From Hyphomonas sp. (GTDB taxonomy: Bacteria > Pseudomonadota > Alphaproteobacteria > Caulobacterales > Hyphomonadaceae): a DNA stretch of 64,000 bases. A program made the translations under genes and the position numbers. The DNA lies in NCBI RefSeq assembly GCF_022844445.1, contig NZ_JALHLS010000001.1:434001-498000 (forward strand), given 5' to 3'. Below are positions 1-7,344 of this stretch, piece by piece; position 1 is the first letter of the stretch; every line of letters begins with the position of its first letter. The notes under the pieces were generated by a model that was not told the origin of the DNA, searched no databases, and saw nothing but the letters and a program-made list of their open reading frames with translations.

Positions 1-624
1 CGCTCCGTAAGTGCGCAGGAATGCCGCCGACTGGTCGGCGCAGAAGCCTTCCTTTACCGGCGCCCGCATAATCGTCAGCCGGTGGAAAATCGGTCCGAGG
101 AGCTGCTCGATAACGTCATCCAGCTCGAAATCGCGCCGAATCACACGTTTCGCGGCCAGTTCCGCCAGCAGCATGCGCAGCGGCTGGCGGATGTCGCGGC
201 CCACCCAGGCGCGCCAGACTTCGCCGGCTTCCTTGTCATCGGCGGCCGCCAGCAGCGCGACGCGGAGCACGGCATGGCCCTGGCCCGTCCGGGCAGCGGC
301 TTCCAGCGGGATGATCAGCGCAGTGATTCGCTCCTGCGGGTCGCGCCCGCCTTCCGGGGCGTCGGGGATCAGGGCGAGGGCCGCATCCACACACATCGCC
401 CCGATAGAGGGCCACCAGCGATAGATCGTCTGTTTTGAGGCGCTTGCGCGCTTGGCAACCGAATCGACGCTGAACCCGCGCCAGCCATTCTCGGCCATTT
501 CCTCGCGAGCAGCTTCCAGGATCGCGGATTTCGACACTTCGCTCCGCGTTGGCCCCTTCCTCGACTTTGCCGGGGCGCCTCCCGCGGCGGGGGCAGCGTT
601 CTGCGTGTCGGTCGGCGTATCCAT
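1..624 (-). CDS. TetR family transcriptional regulator (partial, runs off window start)
   Basis: The reading frame is open from an ATG at 624 down to base 1, so the C-terminus lies outside the window (208 codons visible). After a roughly 27-residue polar leader comes a TetR-type DNA-binding domain: an ILEAAREEMAENGW helix, then the recognition-helix region VAKRASASKQTIYRWW. The rest is helical and matches the ligand-binding/dimerisation half usual for this family. It is divergent from the carbonic anhydrase gene, with about 160 bases between the starts, so it could repress itself or that gene; this is inference. The ligand cannot be read from the sequence. Confidence 0.85.
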   Translation of the reverse strand, partial: MDTPTDTQNAAPAAGGAPAKSRKGPTRSEVSKSAILEAAREEMAENGWRGFSVDSVAKRASASKQTIYRWWPSIGAMCVDAALALIPDAPEGGRDPQERITALIIPLEAAARTGQGHAVLRVALLAAADDKEAGEVWRAWVGRDIRQPLRMLLAELAAKRVIRRDFELDDVIEQLLGPIFHRLTIMRAPVKEGFCADQSAAFLRTYGA

Positions 625-785
625 CGTGAACTCCTTGGGCCCCGCACGGGTTATAGCCGGAATCGGCGGCGGGGCGAAACAGATCGTTCCGTTCTAGATG
701 CCAATTGGTTTCGAAATCGCTTGCGGCTGGCGAGGAATTGCGTATCTCGCCAGCGGTCCATAAGAAAAAACTATCAGGAGCAGAG

Positions 786-1409
786 ATGAAAACTGTGGAC
801 GATCTCATCGCCGGCTATCGCCGGTTCCGCGCCGGCGTCTATGCCGAACAGGCCCAGCTCTACAAGGAACTCGGCGAGGGCCAGGACCCCGGTGTCATGC
901 TGATCGCCTGCGCCGACAGCCGGGCCGAGCCTTCCGACATCTTCAACGCCGCTCCCGGCCAGATGTTTGTCGTGCGCAACGTTGCAAACCTTGTCCCCCC
1001 TTACAAGCCGGATGGCGGCCTGCACGGGGTCTCGGCCGCGCTCGAATTTGCCGTTCGCGTGCTGAAAGTGCGCCATATCGTGGTCATGGGCCATGGCGGG
1101 TGCGGCGGCGTCACCGCCTCGCTCATCGAATCGAAGAGCCCGCTTATTGGCGAATTCGTGACCCCCTGGGTCAAGCTGTTGGAAGCCGCCCGCGCCCGCG
1201 TGATGGAAAGCGGTTCGCTGAACCCGCAGTTTGCCCTCGAACTCGAAGGTATCGAAACCTCACTGGAAAACCTGATGAGCTTTCCCTGGGTCGCCGAAGC
1301 GGTTGCAGGCGGAGACCTCGAACTCCACGGCGCCTGGTTCGCCATCAAGCACGGCGAACTCCACTGGCGAAACCCGAAGACCAGGCGCTTCGAGATCGTC
1401 GCGCCCTGA
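786..1409 (+). CDS. Beta-class carbonic anhydrase
   Basis: Reversible hydration of CO2 to bicarbonate in the cytoplasm. The zinc site of the beta class is visible: CADSR (first Cys ligand plus the Asp/Arg dyad) and GHGGCGG (His and Cys ligands). Translation probably starts at the ATG at 786, which has AGGAG at 776-780; an upstream in-frame start at 705 lacks a comparable site. The 207-residue product fits the bacterial family. No operon partner: a tRNA gene follows 68 bases downstream and the TetR gene is divergent. Confidence 0.93.
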   Translation: MKTVDDLIAGYRRFRAGVYAEQAQLYKELGEGQDPGVMLIACADSRAEPSDIFNAAPGQMFVVRNVANLVPPYKPDGGLHGVSAALEFAVRVLKVRHIVVMGHGGCGGVTASLIESKSPLIGEFVTPWVKLLEAARARVMESGSLNPQFALELEGIETSLENLMSFPWVAEAVAGGDLELHGAWFAIKHGELHWRNPKTRRFEIVAP

Positions 1410-1477
1410 CAGGGAAGGGGGCAGCCCCGCGCCCACTTCCACTCTGAAAAACGGATCGCTATATCTCCCTCCGGAAT

Positions 1478-1553
1478 GGGGACGTAGCTCAGATGGTAGA
1501 GCGCGGCGTTCGCAATGCCGAGGTCGGGAGTTCGATCCTCCTCGTCTCCACCA
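1478..1553 (+). tRNA. tRNA-Ala (anticodon CGC)
   Basis: A complete cloverleaf can be folded by eye: acceptor stem GGGGACG/CGTCTCC, D arm GCTC/GAGC, anticodon stem CGGCG/TGCCG with loop TTCGCAA (anticodon CGC, reading GCG), and T arm GGGAG-TTCGATC-CTCCT. The acceptor stem has the G3-U70 wobble that marks alanine tRNAs, and the 3' CCA is encoded at 1551-1553. The lysE-type gene on the other strand ends only 5 bases away. Confidence 0.97.
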
Positions 1554-1558
1554 TTCCG

Positions 1559-2179
1559 CTAAATGCTTGTCATCACCGCCGCGAACAGCGCCGACAGAAA
1601 CATTGCCGCCCCGGCGCCCCGGTTGAACCAGCGCACGAAACCCGGTGACTGGAAGCGCGCATTCATGGTGTCGGCTAGCCAGGCATAGACCGCCAGCCCG
1701 AACATCTCGCACACCGTAATTGTCGCCATCATCACCAGCGTCTGCGGCATCACTGGCCTCGACACATCGAAATAGGACGGCAGCAGCAGGCCGAAGAAGA
1801 CCAGAGCGTTCGGGTTCAGCATCTGCAAGCCCACACCGCGCAGGAACAGCTGACCTCTCGGCGGCGCATCTTCCGCCCGTGCGCGCGGCCGCGATGGGTC
1901 AGCGGTCGCGATCGACCAGGCCAGCCAGGCAATAAAGCCGACGCCGACGATCTTCAGTATAAGGAGCACTTGCGGAAACTGCGCCGCGAACGCGGCAAGC
2001 CCGGCCGCCGCCAGCGTAATCCAGACGAGGTTGGCGGCAGAGACGCCCAGCGCCGCAATCATCGCCGGCCCGAAGCGGTAGCGCAGCGACGTGCTCATCA
2101 CCAGCATTACCGCCGGTCCGGGCGTCAGCCCGCCCGCAACGAACAGCGCCGCGAGGGCGGCCCAGATGGTGATATCCAT
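1559..2179 (-). CDS. LysE/RhtB family amino-acid exporter
   Basis: A 206-residue inner-membrane protein with the family start: an N-terminal hydrophobic helix followed by GGLTPGPAVMLVM, which carries the conserved PGP, then several further hydrophobic helices, consistent with about six. Such proteins export amino acids or small metabolites; the substrate cannot be told here. It is transcribed from the pyrophosphatase side (32 bases between the genes) and may share its transcript. Confidence 0.85.
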   Translation of the reverse strand: MDITIWAALAALFVAGGLTPGPAVMLVMSTSLRYRFGPAMIAALGVSAANLVWITLAAAGLAAFAAQFPQVLLILKIVGVGFIAWLAWSIATADPSRPRARAEDAPPRGQLFLRGVGLQMLNPNALVFFGLLLPSYFDVSRPVMPQTLVMMATITVCEMFGLAVYAWLADTMNARFQSPGFVRWFNRGAGAAMFLSALFAAVMTSI

Positions 2180-2211
2180 GGCCGCGCCGTTCTATGTCCC
2201 GGGATGAGGCT

Positions 2212-2745
2212 TCAGCCTGCTGCCTTCGCCCGCTCGACGGCGTCACGGATCAGCTCGCGCGCCTTGTCGACGCCGTACCAGCCCTCGACCTTCGTCCACT
2301 TGCCGGTTTCGAGATCCTTGTAGTGCTCGAAGAAGTGCTGGATCTTGTCGATCAGGATCTGCGGCAGGTCGTGGTAGGTGGCGATCTTGTCGTAATAGGC
2401 GGTCAGTTTCGGGTGCGGCACGGCCAGCACCTTCTCGTCCGGGCCCTTGTCGTCGGTCATTATAAGAACGCCGACCGGGCGCACGCGCAGGACCGAGCCC
2501 GGCACCAGCGGGCGGTTGCCCACCACCATCACGTCGATCGGGTCGCCGTCGAGGCTAAGCGTATGCGGCACGAACCCGTAATTACAGGGGTAGCGCATCT
2601 CGGTATAAAGGAACCGGTCCACGAACATCGCGCCGGATTCCTTATCGATCTCATACTTGATCGCGTCGCCGCCTAGCGGCACCTCAACCAGCACGTTGAC
2701 GTCATCCGGCGGATTGTTGCCCGTCTTGATCTTGGAAAGGTCCAT
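2212..2745 (-). CDS. ppa: Inorganic pyrophosphatase
   Basis: Hydrolyses pyrophosphate to phosphate, pulling biosynthetic reactions forward. Family I signature: the Asp-rich block DGDPIDVMV, the preceding YNYGFVP-like segment (CNYGFVPHT) and the EVPLGG / KYEIDKESG region. The frame is open to an ATG at 2853, but the ATG at 2745 has a strong GGAGG seven bases upstream and gives 177 residues, the usual bacterial length, so I place the start there. The extra 36 codons upstream look less protein-like. Confidence 0.95.
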   Translation of the reverse strand: MDLSKIKTGNNPPDDVNVLVEVPLGGDAIKYEIDKESGAMFVDRFLYTEMRYPCNYGFVPHTLSLDGDPIDVMVVGNRPLVPGSVLRVRPVGVLIMTDDKGPDEKVLAVPHPKLTAYYDKIATYHDLPQILIDKIQHFFEHYKDLETGKWTKVEGWYGVDKARELIRDAVERAKAAG

Positions 2746-2880
2746 GTCGCGCGTCCTCCGGAGCAGGAAAGTTTCAGCCGCCCCGATGACGCGCCGCAGC
2801 AATTTGGTCAAGGTGTCGGGGTCATCCGATGCGTTAATGCGGTTGTCAGCCATTCAGTAAGGCCGCGTCAGATTGGCGGG

Positions 2881-3999
2881 ATGCGAAGCCTGAGCCTGAC
2901 GTTGTTCGTCCCACTGCTGGCGGCCTGCGCTGCCGAGCCGGCTGGCCCGCCGCCTTCGGCGCTCCCTTATACCGAACTCGCGATCGCCGGCGAAAAGGGT
3001 GCCAATGGCATCTATGATCCTTCGGTAGAGTACGATCCTGCAGGAACGGGGTGGATGGCCTATTCCGGCGTCCGGGCAGGCCCTCAAGGCGAAGTCGAAA
3101 CCCACATCGCCCGATCCACCGACCACGGCGCCAGCTGGCAGCATGTCACAACCGTCAACACCGTCTCACCGGCCACCGCCGTGCTGCCGACCGGCAAGAC
3201 CGTCACCGGCAAATGGTGGCAGGAAGTATCGACACTCGTTCACGATCCGGCAGATTCCGGGCGGGAATGGAAGCTCTTCTGGCATCGCTACATCACGCAA
3301 ATGCCGTACCGGACCGATGAAGACCGGCTGTTCGCCTACGGATGGATCGCCGTGCGCCACGCGCCTTCGCCTGAAGGACCATGGTCAGAAGAAACCGCGT
3401 TGATTGGCGCCGGACCATTTCCGCTGCCGCCCTTCGAAACCGCGTTCGACATCCGCGACCTGGGTGAGGCCTATGCGGACTACATCGTCCTGACCGAACC
3501 GGGCGCCCTGCACCATGAAGGCACCCTTTATCTCGCCCTGCAGGCCGTACGCGATCCGGCAAAGGGCGTGCACAAGCATGACATCATCCTCATTTCCAGC
3601 CCCGATCACGGGAAAACATGGTCCGGTGCCGGCAAGCCGCTCACCGCCGAAGCCGCAGCCGGATTCGGCGCAGCATGGTTCACCGGTCCAAGCCTTGCCG
3701 TCGAGGATGGCCGCACCTTCCTTCTCGTCTGTCCCGAGACGGTCTCCGAGGGCATGCAGGGACACCGGGGGACGCTCGTCTTCGAATTTGAAGACCTCGC
3801 GGCCGGGCGCCTGCGCAGGGATGCCGCCGGCGCGCCGCTGGTCGTGAAACAGATTGCTTCGACGCTTAGCGTCGGGGGGCAGGCAGACTATGATGGGCAG
3901 AACACCGCCGGCGGCGTTGTCGTTCCGCAGTTCGCCCTCGGCAACCTGCCGCGCGCCTTCCGCATTTACAACACGGGCGAAACCCTCACCGGCGACTAG
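2881..3999 (+). CDS. Lipoprotein with Asp-box (BNR) repeats, sialidase-like fold
   Basis: The N-terminus is a lipoprotein signal peptide (lipobox LLAAC, Cys about residue 16). Two Asp-box motifs, STDHGASW and SPDHGKTW, are typical of beta-propeller sialidases and related glycosidases, and the 372-residue length suits one propeller. I cannot recognise a full sialidase catalytic set (Arg triad), so activity is uncertain; it may be a glycoside hydrolase-like or binding protein in the periplasm or on the outer membrane. It converges with the hydrolase gene, the stops overlapping by 4 bases. Confidence 0.7.
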   Translation: MRSLSLTLFVPLLAACAAEPAGPPPSALPYTELAIAGEKGANGIYDPSVEYDPAGTGWMAYSGVRAGPQGEVETHIARSTDHGASWQHVTTVNTVSPATAVLPTGKTVTGKWWQEVSTLVHDPADSGREWKLFWHRYITQMPYRTDEDRLFAYGWIAVRHAPSPEGPWSEETALIGAGPFPLPPFETAFDIRDLGEAYADYIVLTEPGALHHEGTLYLALQAVRDPAKGVHKHDIILISSPDHGKTWSGAGKPLTAEAAAGFGAAWFTGPSLAVEDGRTFLLVCPETVSEGMQGHRGTLVFEFEDLAAGRLRRDAAGAPLVVKQIASTLSVGGQADYDGQNTAGGVVVPQFALGNLPRAFRIYNTGETLTGD

Positions 4000-4829
4000 C
4001 GGGCCCCTCTGGCTTCCAGCCAGCCGAGGATCAGCGCCAGCGCCTCGTCCCGGTCGAGATCGTTGAGCAACTCGTGATACCCTTCCGGGAAAATCCTCAG
4101 TGTCTTGTCGGTCGCCCGGATCATCCCGAAAAAGCGCTCGGAGCCCGAGGCGGGCGTCGCCGCATCCTTTGCTCCATGCACCACCAGCACCGGCACGCGC
4201 CAGTCATCATATCGGCGCCAGCCCTCTTCGGCCACGGAAACGGCGGTTGCGCCGAGCCGGGCAGGGGGCGGGAGCAGGCAGATCATCGGGTCTTCCCGGT
4301 AGGCCGCCACCTCCTCGGGAATGCGCGACAGGCTGTCCGGCGAAATCGGCGGCGTCAGCCGCGCGGCGGGCGCCACACTGGCCACGATCCCGGCCACCGC
4401 TTTCAGCATTGGGCTGATCGGCACCTCGATGGCGGGCGCGCTCAGCACCACGCCTGCCACCCCGGCGGGAGATTTTGCCACGCTCGCGGCCGTCAGCAGG
4501 CCGCCGAGGGAATGGCCCAGCAGGAACAGCGGCGTGCCATCTTCGGTCAGCGCCGCCCGCGCCGCGATATGCTCCCCCAGCGCCCGGCGCATGTCGGTCA
4601 CCCCGCGCGTGCCCTCGGTGCGGCCATGGCCTTCCAGATCAAAGGCATGCACATCGAAGCCTGCCGCCGTCAGGTGCGGGATCAGCCGGTGGTAATGGTC
4701 GATGTAACGTTCGGCATACTCGCCATAGCCATGCGCCAGCAGCAGGCGCGCCTTCGGCGCGGGGCTGCGCCAGAGGTAGCCCGCCCGCCCGCGTCCGAAA
4801 TCCCAGGCTTCGGTTTCAGGTGTCTGCAT
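3996..4829 (-). CDS. Alpha/beta hydrolase (monoacylglycerol lipase / S33-like)
   Basis: A 277-residue serine hydrolase. Nucleophile elbow GHSLGG; catalytic Asp in VVHGAKDAATP and His in GYHELLND complete the triad in the expected order. The HGYGEYAERY oxyanion strand resembles lysophospholipase/monoacylglycerol lipases (Hydrolase_4). I start it at the ATG at 4829, with AGGAGG about 8-10 bases upstream, rather than at the longer frame from 4883. No signal peptide is seen, so it is cytoplasmic. The substrate is unknown; small acyl esters are likely. Confidence 0.88.
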   Translation of the reverse strand: MQTPETEAWDFGRGRAGYLWRSPAPKARLLLAHGYGEYAERYIDHYHRLIPHLTAAGFDVHAFDLEGHGRTEGTRGVTDMRRALGEHIAARAALTEDGTPLFLLGHSLGGLLTAASVAKSPAGVAGVVLSAPAIEVPISPMLKAVAGIVASVAPAARLTPPISPDSLSRIPEEVAAYREDPMICLLPPPARLGATAVSVAEEGWRRYDDWRVPVLVVHGAKDAATPASGSERFFGMIRATDKTLRIFPEGYHELLNDLDRDEALALILGWLEARGAR

Positions 4830-4887
4830 GCTTGCGCGCCTCCTGTCTCGGCCTTGATCCTGCGCGACTTTCGCGCCGGACACCAGA

Positions 4888-5184
4888 TCAGGGGCGCGTC
4901 TCTTCGGCTGAATAAACGGTCATGTGGGTGCGCCCCGTCGACAGCGCCCGGATCTCCCGTACGAACGCATTGCTTTCCGGCACTGCAAAATGGGCTTTCA
5001 GCGCCGCCATGTCCGCCCACTGTTCCACGAACACCAGTCGCGCCGGGTTCTCGCAGTCGACATGCACATTGTGCGCGAAACAGCCAGGCTCCTTGCGTGA
5101 GCGCGCCGAATGTTCCGTGCACAAACGGGTAATTTCCGCTGCCGTTTCCGGCGAGGTCATCACATGGCCGATGACAAGGATCAT
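4888..5184 (-). CDS. Antibiotic-biosynthesis-monooxygenase (ABM) domain protein
   Basis: A 98-residue dimeric ferredoxin-like fold of the YgiN/ABM kind: an initial beta strand, the EPGCFAHNVHVD segment, then FVEQWADMAALKAHF. Members include quinol monooxygenases and small-molecule-modifying enzymes, many uncharacterised. Its ATG overlaps the TGA of the upstream 2OG oxygenase gene (5181-5184), so the two are translationally coupled and probably act in one process. A second ABM protein is encoded at 36999-37295. Confidence 0.82.
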   Translation of the reverse strand: MILVIGHVMTSPETAAEITRLCTEHSARSRKEPGCFAHNVHVDCENPARLVFVEQWADMAALKAHFAVPESNAFVREIRALSTGRTHMTVYSAEETRP

Positions 5185-5789
5185 GCCGGTCGCACCGCGT
5201 AATTGAAGCTTACGGAAATCCGCGCCTCTTCGGTCTGGCTCGGCATCACTTCATGCCGCAGCCAGCTTTCCCATAGCAGGCAGTGTCCTTCTGCCGGTGA
5301 CACATACACGAACCGGCGCGCTGCCTCCGGCGCGGTATCGGTCAGCTGCGGCGCTGCCATCATCATCGCCAGGCGCGGGTCCTCGAACCTGATCCGTCCG
5401 GCGCCCTCGGGCACGCAGACATAATAAGTGCCTGAAATGACAGACCCCGGATGGATATGGCCCGAATGGTGTCCGCCTTCGCCCAGCACGTTTACCCAGA
5501 TCGCATCCAGCTCCAGCGTAAGGGAGTCCATGTCCCAGTGCAGCGCCTTGGCATACTTCGCCGCCGCCTTGTCGAGATGCTTCTTCAGCGCCCCAACTTC
5601 CGGAAACCGTTGGGGCAGATCGTCAAGCGAAGCATACGACGTATACCCCGGATAGCCCTCGCGCTCGCACCAGTCATTCCCGGCCGTGTCGTCCTCGGAT
5701 AATACCCAGATGGCGCGCTCGAGGCTTTCCCGAAGCGCCGCGTCGCCCACGGCAATTTCTTCGATCAGGGTGGTAAACAGCTGTCGCAT
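5181..5789 (-). CDS. Putative 2-oxoglutarate/Fe(II) dioxygenase (TIGR02466-like)
   Basis: The central NVLGEGGHHSGHIHPGSVISGTYYV segment, quoted here as the blocks NVLGEGGHHSGHIHPG and SGTYYV, is the signature I associate with the TIGR02466 group of putative 2OG-Fe(II) oxygenases; the histidines there and LRHEVMPS near the C-terminus would bind iron, with an Arg in EARISVSFN for 2-oxoglutarate. The start at 5789 is chosen because GGAGG lies six bases upstream (202 residues); the frame extends to 5837. It is coupled to the ABM gene. The substrate is unknown. Confidence 0.78.
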   Translation of the reverse strand: MRQLFTTLIEEIAVGDAALRESLERAIWVLSEDDTAGNDWCEREGYPGYTSYASLDDLPQRFPEVGALKKHLDKAAAKYAKALHWDMDSLTLELDAIWVNVLGEGGHHSGHIHPGSVISGTYYVCVPEGAGRIRFEDPRLAMMMAAPQLTDTAPEAARRFVYVSPAEGHCLLWESWLRHEVMPSQTEEARISVSFNYAVRPA

Positions 5790-5924
5790 GTGCGCCTCCG
5801 GTCTTGCGCCGTTACAGGCTCTTGCTCCTCGCTTCAAGCAGGCCTCCCATACGCGAAACGGCGATTGAACATCTCTTGATCGGGAGCTACAATTCCGGAC
5901 AATAATTATCCGGAGTCCCCGCTC

Positions 5925-7106
5925 ATGACCCTCCGCCTGCAGGCCCTGTTCTCTGCCGCTGCCGCGCTTCTCCTCCTCAGCCTGCCCCAGCCAGCGTCCG
6001 CGCGGAACTATCCTTGTCCCTCAGGCCCCGGCCCCGGCGAACAACAGATTGGTGTTACCGGCGGCTCGCACGGAATCGCCGCGACGCCGATCTGCGCGCA
6101 GACGGGCGGCGGCTACGGTTATGGAGATGGCGGCCCGGACGCCCCTCAAGGCCCGGCCTCTCCGCCGATTGACGTCGACAATTTCGTCGCCGTGGCCGGC
6201 CATCCCAAACAACGCGATGTCTGGGCCACCTGGGGTCAGTATTATCTCGGCGCCTCGGAGAAGGTCGTTCTTGCTGCCTGCGCCGCCACGATGGGGGAGG
6301 GGTGCTATATCATGGTCTCCGGCAAGAACATGTCGGTCGCCGCCGGAACCGACAAAACAGGCATCACTCACGCCGCGTTCGCGGAAACACCAAGGAAGGC
6401 AAAGGATGCGCTGTCCGCGCTCTGCAAGTCGCGCGGACAGTCCTGCAAGGTGATCGATGTGTTCGATGCGCAGATGCGCTCGGAGTTCATCGAAGTTGCC
6501 ATTCTGTTGCGCGAGGATTTTGACCGGGAAGGCGTCTGGAAGTCCTACCACTTCCCGAAAGAGTCTGCCGTGACGCCGCCCGAGCCGGGTCAGCCGGATG
6601 CCGGCTTCGGCACGCTCACCGCGCAGGACTATGTTCTCAAGAAGATCAAGGTGGACGGCGCCGAAGTCGTTTCCTACTCCGTGAGCGGAACGTGGCTCAT
6701 GAAGCGGGAAGGCACGAAGAAGGAAGCGAAGAAAGGCCTCGGCTGCTCCATCGCCTATCTGAACGCCGACCAGCGCCTCATCTTTGCGGGGCCAACTGGA
6801 ACCCGCAAGGAAAGCGGCATCATGATCTCCGGCCCGGACATTCCGGCGGTGCCCGGGCCGCTTCAGGCCACCGCCACCCTCACCTCATCCTCGGGCACGC
6901 AGGACATTCCGGTCGTCATCCTTCCCGTCACCGGCACGGAATCGGCCTTCATTCTCGTCAGCGTAGACATCGACGCGACCGTGGCCAACTTCACGGATAC
7001 GACGCCCTACAAGCTGGTGCTCGATGGCAACACGGTCCTCGACATGCAGGTCGAGGGCGGCATCAAGGCGAAGAACTTAATGCAGCAGTGCCGCCGCGGG
7101 AAGTGA
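5925..7106 (+). CDS. Secreted protein, DUF4189-like N-terminal half
   Basis: 393 residues with a clear Sec signal peptide (hydrophobic ALLLLSLPQ, cleavage after PASA about residue 26). The mature start YPCPSGPGPGEQQIGV and the later block with ACAATMGEGCYIMVS plus further Cys resemble proteins carrying DUF4189, found in the periplasm or secreted; I cannot confirm this without a profile search. The C-terminal half (about residues 230-393) is a separate beta-rich region resembling an invasion-associated protein B-type fold, with TWLMKREGTKK and LIFAGPTG; that reading is weak. Divergent from the 2OG-oxygenase gene. Confidence 0.6.
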   Translation: MTLRLQALFSAAAALLLLSLPQPASARNYPCPSGPGPGEQQIGVTGGSHGIAATPICAQTGGGYGYGDGGPDAPQGPASPPIDVDNFVAVAGHPKQRDVWATWGQYYLGASEKVVLAACAATMGEGCYIMVSGKNMSVAAGTDKTGITHAAFAETPRKAKDALSALCKSRGQSCKVIDVFDAQMRSEFIEVAILLREDFDREGVWKSYHFPKESAVTPPEPGQPDAGFGTLTAQDYVLKKIKVDGAEVVSYSVSGTWLMKREGTKKEAKKGLGCSIAYLNADQRLIFAGPTGTRKESGIMISGPDIPAVPGPLQATATLTSSSGTQDIPVVILPVTGTESAFILVSVDIDATVANFTDTTPYKLVLDGNTVLDMQVEGGIKAKNLMQQCRRGK

Positions 7107-7129
7107 GACGCTGGAGCGACTTCGCCGGC

Positions 7130-7250
7130 GCGTCCTGCTGCGCCGCCGCCATGCCCCAGCCATCATGGAAGCCCATCGCCTCGTGTTCCTAAAGGGTCTC
7201 CTCGTTCCAGTGCAGCGCGCGCCAGGGAACGTCTCCTTGTTGCTCCATAC
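7130..7250 (-). pseudogene. Decayed C-terminal fragment of an AHSA1/SRPBCC-family gene
   Basis: Reading the minus strand from an ATG at 7248 gives ...WRALHWNEETL, an in-frame TAG at 7189-7191, then EHEAMGFHDGWG in the same frame. HW-x(n)-HEAMGFHxGWG is the characteristic C-terminal end of AHSA1-type SRPBCC (START-like) proteins. The N-terminal two thirds are absent: a terminator hairpin sits immediately upstream at 7289-7316. The frame has also run into the 3' end of the gene on the other strand. I read it as a truncated gene with a nonsense codon, not as a functional short ORF. Confidence 0.6.
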
Positions 7251-7288
7251 CAACCAGTCGGTGGTAACTGCGGCCCCCGGAACAGAAA

Positions 7289-7316
7289 AACCGTCCACAC
7301 CTGCGCGTGGACGGTT
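7289..7316 (-). terminator. Rho-independent terminator of the BVMO gene
   Basis: Perfect 10-base stem AACCGTCCAC/GTGGACGGTT with an 8-base loop. On the minus strand it is followed by a run of T (TTTTT), placing it 28 bases after the stop of the monooxygenase gene. Confidence 0.85.
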
Positions 7317-7344
7317 CATAATCTCTCTTCCGGTCGCCCCGGCG

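Noticed and set aside
7077-7319. 80-residue minus-strand frame
   Set aside because: It runs in another frame through the AHSA1 relic and terminator and has no protein-like composition.
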